A stretch of DNA of 35,374 nt from assembly GCF_018332475.1 (NCBI RefSeq), contig NZ_BOQB01000152.1, forward strand, positions 1 through 35,374. The letters run 5' to 3'. Source of the DNA: Bacillus sanguinis (lineage in GTDB: Bacteria; Bacillota; Bacilli; Bacillales; Bacillaceae_G). The first letter of the stretch is position 1. Each line of letters starts with the position of its first letter. The translations under genes were made by a program, and so were the position numbers. Below are positions 31,238 to 35,374 of this stretch, one piece after another. A model generated the notes under the pieces. It ran no database searches. It saw nothing but the letters and a program-made list of their open reading frames with translations, and was not told the DNA's origin.

Positions 31238-31354
31238 GTGACAAAAAGAAAACAAACATTGATTTTTAATCAGAATGGGAGGAAGAAAATAAGCAATAAC
31301 ATTAGCACCAAGGATAAACATAATGGAAATATGTTGTTAGTAGTAAATGAGTAA
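31238..31354 (+). CDS. Possible 38-aa basic peptide
   Basis: GGAGGAT precedes GTG 31238 at a normal distance. The product (MTKRKQTLIFNQNGRKKISN then NISTKDKHNGNMLLVVNE) is basic and has no membrane segment. It ends just before the candidate large RNA and may belong to the same transcript. Confidence 0.4.
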   Translation: MTKRKQTLIFNQNGRKKISNNISTKDKHNGNMLLVVNE

Positions 31355-31369
31355 TTAAGTAATATAGTT

Positions 31370-32095
31370 TTTGGTTGAAAAAGAGTTATGGAGGTTGCCA
31401 GAACTCGCCTGATGTGGTTTCACGGCTGCATTAGTCCTCGTTAAAAAATGGATGGGTTGTTGTCTGCGGATAATGACTGACACAAGTTACACAAGACGTG
31501 ATTTTCATTTGTGAACTTACGCATCAAGGACGATAATCCTTGGGGGGAGATGATCCTCGTCTACGGACAAAAATGAATTCAGCCAAATTCGTTAACGTGA
31601 CAAAAATATAAATAGAGAGATTCGTAATGGGAATATGGTTTTCGATACGAGAACAAAATTTACGGATTCCACTATTAAAATATTTTTGACCATCGGCTAA
31701 TTTTTTATGATTTATTTGTGGTTTCGAACGCGTTCGAAAGTGCAAATAAGGCATAAAAAATGGTTTTTTCGGCACGTCTTCGAACGCGTTCGAAGATGGG
31801 GTGAAAAAAAGCGGATGGGCAACAAATATTGATACGACGGGAGATTGAGCGGTTATATCTGTCTCTTAACAGTGATCTTCTGTTAAGAGCAATATAACCA
31901 GCTCAATCGGAATCTTAGGGGAAAAGTTTCATCTCCCCTTAGATGAAGTAAGCTGGGCGAGTTTTTGTTGTAATAAAATCTTAGGAACAAAGTGACTTAG
32001 AGTTTATTACAACAAAAATGCTTTAGTTTCGAACTAGTAAATCTTAGGAACCCTTGTGGTGAGTTAGAATTTACTAAGCTCGAAATGCTCTTCCG
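31370..32095 (+). ncRNA. Candidate large structured non-coding RNA (about 700 nt)
   Basis: No gene is supported, base composition is richer in GC, and inverted repeats follow one another. One at 31700-31761 has ATTTTTTATG/CATAAAAAAT enclosing TATTTG/CAAATA and TTTCGAACGCGTTCGAAA. One at 31763-31811 has a TCTTCGAACGCGTTCGAAGA core. One at 31843-31908 has three stacked stems (GATTGAGC, GGTTATAT, CTCTTAACAG with complements). Others are at 31912-31944, 31962-32018 (16-bp perfect arms) and 32020-32088. The last two share an apical ATCTTAGGAAC...GTGA motif. The upstream 300 nt also contain hairpins (AAGGA/TCCTT near 31530). Size and ornateness recall the GOLLD and ROOL classes of phage and Firmicutes RNAs; identity is not shown. 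Confidence 0.45.
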
Positions 32096-32234
32096 CTTTT
32101 TCATTTCATCTTTTCCGATCGTCTTCTTTCCATCTTTTAATCTTTATCTTTCCATCTTTGCATTTCCGTTTTTTATGTCTTATGTTTTTATCTTTTCATG
32201 TTTTTTTCGAAATCAAATTAAAATCTTTTGGGCT

Positions 32235-32282
32235 GCTGTGCCACAGTACGGCACAGTTCAGTTAAAACGCGTTTTAACTGAA
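32235..32282. promoter_or_regulatory. 26-bp perfect palindrome and hairpin before the second recombinase
   Basis: TTCAGTTAAAACG and CGTTTTAACTGAA (32257-32282) form an unbroken palindrome ending 18 bases before the ribosome site. CTGTGCC/GGCACAG lies directly before it. This is a likely operator or recombinase-binding site. Its centre AAACGCGTTT shares AACGCGTT with the two palindromes at 31722 and 31777. Confidence 0.5.
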
Positions 32283-32316
32283 GTCGGCGAACTCATTTTA
32301 GAAAGGGGTGATGGAT

Positions 32317-33759
32317 ATGAGTACGAAACCAAAAAAGAATAAGAAGAAGAGAAAACCACCTGAACGTGGTGAAAAAAAGAAAAAGAAAGTAGAAAAAGAG
32401 AAACAAAAGCGAAAGGCAAAGTTTAAATTATCGATTCCACAACTCAAGAAATATGGATTGGAGAATGCTTCGCGGGAAGAAATACGAGAAGTCGAAAAAA
32501 TAAGGGAATGGGCGGTCAAAATACACACCGTAGGAAAGGAGAGTAACATTTGCATAGATGGTGAGAATATGGCATTTTCAACAAGGAAAAATTACGAAAC
32601 AAAAACGATTAAAGTGTTGACGGACATCCATTTGAAAACGAAAAAAAATATATTCGCAATCACACAAGAAGACATTTCAAACCACATCTACGAAACCTAC
32701 TCCAACAATTACACTGCAAGTGCCTACATTGCCGCGCTGGGCTACACACAGACGGTCATAAATAGGGATGAAACCCTGTTCCGAGTGAAACCTTCGTTAT
32801 TAATAAGGAATGCGGACGATTCAGCTTGGACGGTGAAAGAGGATCACCAGGATAGAGACTGGATTCGTAGAGCAAAAGACTCTACAACCAAAAAAGCAAC
32901 ATTCGAAGAAATCCAAAAAGTAAAAGAAGAAGTCATGAAGAGTAGATATAGCCAATCGCACAAGGAACAACTATTAAAAATGATAGACCTGTGTGCAGCT
33001 CTAGGACTCCGTGTGAGTGAAGCTATTTCTATGACCTATGGAGACATTCTGGAGAAAGGGAAATCACTTCATACGCAAGGAAAAGGTGGTCATCACCGTC
33101 ATAACTCGTATTCGTTACCGAATCATGATGATCAAGCAAGACAAATATTGCAAGACTTATACAATAGTCCTGATAACACAAACCCAAACAAGAAGATTTT
33201 CGAATTTCGTACGGAAGTAAAGAGAGACAAAGACGGGAATTATATAAAAGGTGGAGAAATCATGAGTGATCAAGCTGTTCAGGAGAGGATTGGTCGCATG
33301 ATACGAACTTGTGCGGACCGCGCTGGCGTGAATGATGCAGATAAAACGTTCAGTATGCATTCTCTACGAAAATATTACGCACAATCACGCGTAGATTACT
33401 ATAAAAAGTTCACGTTAGATGAGTTAAAACAAGAGGTAAATGAAAAATTAGCAGAAAACAAACGTTTACGAAAAGAAGAAAAAGAACGTGTTCGTAAGGA
33501 GAAGCTTGCTGGGAAGACGAAAGCACAAATTAATGAAAGAAAATATCCAAATCTGGAGAAAAAATTAGAAACGTTACGAGATCGAATCAATTGGGTTGAA
33601 AAACCATCTAAAAAGAATCCTGAGGGTATCAGACGTACAAAAGATTGGAGAGATCCACAAGAAAAAGAGTTAATTTTCTTCTTAGTCAGCTTAAGTATTG
33701 GTCACCAAAGGGTAGAATCTGCCCCTTTACACAGTAATGTGTATCGATCACTCTGTTAA
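32317..33759 (+). CDS. Tyrosine recombinase (second), 5' exon interrupted by a group I intron
   Basis: GAAAGGGG supports ATG 32317. The N-terminal 30 residues are Lys-rich, followed by a core-binding domain (AFSTRKNYETKTIKVLTDIH). Catalytic residues are Arg232 in AALGLRVSEA, Lys/His-rich GKGGHHRH, His348/Arg351 in MHSLRKYY, and His463 in SLSIGHQRV. A charged insert of about 90 residues separates HxxR from GHQR. The exon ends after T33713, the second base of the Val codon of GHQRV. The open frame runs on to 33759 only by reading into the intron (ESAPLHSNVYRSLC). The expected nucleophile, normally nine residues after the His of GHxR, must come from the 3' exon; none of the splice options I tested supplies a Tyr at that place. 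The gene may therefore be inactive, or the 3' site is misjudged. Confidence 0.85.
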   Translation: MSTKPKKNKKKRKPPERGEKKKKKVEKEKQKRKAKFKLSIPQLKKYGLENASREEIREVEKIREWAVKIHTVGKESNICIDGENMAFSTRKNYETKTIKVLTDIHLKTKKNIFAITQEDISNHIYETYSNNYTASAYIAALGYTQTVINRDETLFRVKPSLLIRNADDSAWTVKEDHQDRDWIRRAKDSTTKKATFEEIQKVKEEVMKSRYSQSHKEQLLKMIDLCAALGLRVSEAISMTYGDILEKGKSLHTQGKGGHHRHNSYSLPNHDDQARQILQDLYNSPDNTNPNKKIFEFRTEVKRDKDGNYIKGGEIMSDQAVQERIGRMIRTCADRAGVNDADKTFSMHSLRKYYAQSRVDYYKKFTLDELKQEVNEKLAENKRLRKEEKERVRKEKLAGKTKAQINERKYPNLEKKLETLRDRINWVEKPSKKNPEGIRRTKDWRDPQEKELIFFLVSLSIGHQRVESAPLHSNVYRSLC

Positions 33760-34218
33760 ACGGGGGAACTCTCAATTATTGAGACAATCTACCGTGCTAA
33801 ATTCCACAAAAAGTGGATAAATGCCTAACGACTATCCTGAAAAGGAGTACACTCAAGCGAGTGGAAAAGCAGAGCATCCTATGTTTTATATAGGATGATG
33901 ATATAGTCTCAACTTCTATGGAAACATAGAGCAGTTCCTTTAGGGACGCATGTAAAGTAGCGATTTACATGGAAGAAACATGGGATGTGATCAGATTTTA
34001 TGCTGAGTTGTTGTATGAAATTTTGTATAATAACTAAAAAAATGAACAAAAAATACACAAAGAGAAATCTATCATTATAATAAAGACATGCATATGGATT
34101 CATAGTCTCTATGAATCAAGGGTGCAACGTACAGGTGTATGTAACCGTAGTTTGCTATGGACGTCTATCCCCTTCCAAAAGGGATGTTGATTCGCTTTTC
34201 TTCAATTAGGAGGATTAG
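33714..34218 (+). ncRNA. Group I intron of the IA2 (T4 td/nrdB) type
   Basis: A self-splicing intron of about 505 nt without a homing-endonuclease gene. Seen in order: AAAGGGT|AGAATCTGCCC, which gives P1 with the exon U opposite G33721; AAACGGGGGAACTCTC and GAGACAATCTACCGTGCTAA, close to td; AATGCCTAACGACTATCC, as in nrdB (the R element, 33821-33838); ACTCAAGCGAGTGGAAA; and GATATAGTCTC (S element, 33900-33910). Hairpins CCGTAG/CTATGG and ATCCC/GGGAT near 34150-34190 fit P9 domains. The 3' end is taken at G34218, where the next bases AGAG extend P10 with AGAATCT; G34213, 34220 and 34222 are alternatives. Confidence 0.85.
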
Positions 34219-34255
34219 AGAGTGCACTGGGGTGGTGGTCACACTGAAAAAGACT

Positions 34256-34285
34256 AAAAAACGTACTGAAAAGTACGTTTTTTTC
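34256..34285 (+). terminator. Terminator after the split recombinase gene
   Basis: AAAACGTAC, four bases and GTACGTTTT, followed by a T run. It begins within about 40 bases of the intron's 3' end, so the 3' exon must be short. Confidence 0.9.
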
Positions 34286-34289
34286 TTGC

Positions 34290-35084
34290 AAAAAAAATAA
34301 ATTGCTATATATTCCTTTGTAGAAAGTGACAAGGTTACTTTCTACTTGAGATACTAGAAACATCCTGTTTCTTTAATATATTGTTAAATGTTTTAATAAT
34401 GAGATGAAACTTCCATTAATTATTTCCTAATATTTGCTTTTAATCATAATATAAGAACCTCCAAAACTTATATTTAAACTAAGCAAAATCCCTTGTTATA
34501 AGGGGAAAGATACGTTCCCAAACGTATCTTTTTTTATACACACAAAGGACAAACGGTATGAATATATGTATATAGTACGTTGTTGTTTTCTAGAGTTTAC
34601 TCTAGTTTCATTTTTTCATCGAGGAGTTCGTTGTCAAACGAACTCCTCTGCCCGTTTGCTTTTAAATCTTGATACATCTTAAAGGACTCTTGAAAGACGA
34701 TCGAAACATCTTTTTCGCTGCACCGCGTAGGTGCCAGGTTTTTCTTGTACATAACTGCTGAAGCGCGCTATAGTTGAGGAGAAAAGAAGAAAAGTTTTCC
34801 AATTTCATAATTTGTTATTGATAATTTTTTTCTTTTTTAGTTTCATTTTGTTTATTCCTTTTTGGTTCAATTCTGGATGCTGCACCACAGGTGCAGTCTT
34901 TTTTTATCGAAAAACATTTACCTTTTACGATTTAGTGGTAAAAAAAGAATAGAAAAAACCGTTATTCATATTGTAAAAAAATGTAAAAATTATCACTTCC
35001 CGAAAAATGAAATTTGGCGATTTTGAAATCTCTTTGATAGCAAGCGTTTTGACCGAATCGGGCAAAAAAATGAAATGTTTCATC
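34290..35084. other. Gene-free stretch with several hairpins and terminators
   Basis: No coding region is supported. It contains GTAGAAAGT/ACTTTCTAC (34320-34346), AGATACGTT/AACGTATCT with a T run (34507-34535, a terminator), CTAGAGT/ACTCTAG (about 34593), GAGGAGTTCGT/ACGAACTCCTC (34621-34648), GCACC/GGTGC (about 34721), and CTGCACC/GGTGCAG with a T run (34880-34905, a terminator). A small RNA between about 34560 and 34905 is possible. Confidence 0.5.
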
Positions 35085-35374
35085 TTGTAATTACAACAAA
35101 AAAATAATTGTAATTTTTATTGTTGTTATAATTATTATAATTGTTGTAAGTAATGTTACAACATTACTTACAACTACAATTGGAGTTACAATTACAATAA
35201 CAATATGAAGTAATGTTGTAAAAATAATAATAGTTGTTGCTAAAGTTACAATAGTAATTACAATTATAATAAGAATTAAAGGAAAAGTTACAAATATAAT
35301 AGAAGTAACTATTATAGGTGTGATTATAATTACAATGATAATTCCATTTAAAAGAAAAGAAGGTGAATGGCATG
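35085..35374 (+). repeat. Centromere-like array 3 (12-bp period), continues to position 60 across the join
   Basis: GTTACAA, ATTACAA and GTTGTAA units recur at 12-bp steps (e.g. GTTGTAAGTAAT then GTTACAACATTA then CTTACAACTACA). The minus-strand translation shows a four-residue N-Y-N-C pattern, which is the mark of a 12-bp repeat. It is the same repeat family as the arrays around the partition operon, about 2.9 kb away. It ends just upstream of the gene at 79 and may regulate it. Confidence 0.72.
35294..35374. repeat. Second copy of the 81-base terminal duplication
   Basis: This is the same 81 bases as positions 1-81. It should be collapsed with them when the replicon is closed. Confidence 0.9.

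Noticed and set aside
32257-32282. Hairpin-telomere (protelomerase) target
   Set aside because: A perfect palindrome beside a tyrosine recombinase suggests this, but the recombinase lacks recognisable protelomerase features and the 81-base overlap shows a circular assembly.
33714-33759. Native C-terminus of the second recombinase (ESAPLHSNVYRSLC)
   Set aside because: These codons lie in intron sequence with P1/P2 elements; the Tyr is at the wrong distance (13, not 9, from the His).
35164-35373. Minus-strand Asn/Tyr/Cys-rich ORF
   Set aside because: A four-residue period caused by the 12-bp array; no start signals.

Overview
The window is one complete circular replicon, linearised with an 81-base overlap: positions 1-81 are identical to 35294-35374, so the molecule is about 35,293 bp. 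It looks like a plasmid of the Bacillus cereus/thuringiensis group. The DNA is AT-rich, with strong GGAGGTG-type ribosome binding sites. It carries a Rap/Phr quorum-sensing pair, a WXG100-type toxin with an SMI1/KNR4 immunity protein, and terminal inverted repeats very like those of Tn4430, a Tn3-family transposon of B. thuringiensis. I see no phage structural genes, no relaxase or conjugation genes, and no tRNA or rRNA.

Layout. (1) 35085 to 4700, across the join: partition region. A ParA ATPase and a ribbon-helix-helix partner form an operon beside three arrays of degenerate repeats with a 12-bp period, plus two small paralogues, a Gln-rich coiled-coil protein and a candidate structured RNA. 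(2) 4870-10420: small genes set among repeats spaced about 65 bp, then a 504-aa tyrosine recombinase followed by four unknown genes in tandem. (3) 10550-13150: replication module, made of a hairpin-rich leader, an AT-hook/winged-helix initiator, three 31-bp iterons on a 33-bp phase, and an AT-rich gene-free stretch. (4) 13200-16750: three paralogous genes of unknown function and several small membrane or coiled-coil proteins. Two 36-bp lox-like sites with identical spacers flank a 1.2-kb two-gene segment here. Related half-sites lie just upstream of the recombinase gene. (5) 16850-17600: two tiny membrane peptides on the minus strand, one with a convergent RNA that suggests a type I toxin-antitoxin pair. 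(6) 17850-20920: rap/phr and the toxin/immunity pair. (7) 21138-22942: a 1.8-kb element with Tn4430-like ends and no transposase, carrying a HAD phosphatase and a methyltransferase. (8) 23050-30300: membrane and secreted proteins, small ORFs, and a second repeat cluster related to the first. (9) 30300-32100: mostly non-coding, ending in a candidate large structured RNA with six long hairpins. (10) 32300-34280: a second tyrosine recombinase whose active-site codons are interrupted by a group I intron of the T4 td/nrdB type.

How it may work together. Rep with its iterons drives replication, and ParA/RHH with the 12-bp arrays drives segregation. Rap/Phr, WXG toxin/immunity and the possible type I pair link the plasmid to host physiology or aid its retention. 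The first recombinase probably acts on the 36-bp sites and could excise or exchange the gene pair between them. That possible cassette system, the intron-split recombinase and the large structured RNA are the most interesting parts. All functional statements come from reading the sequence; no database search was run.
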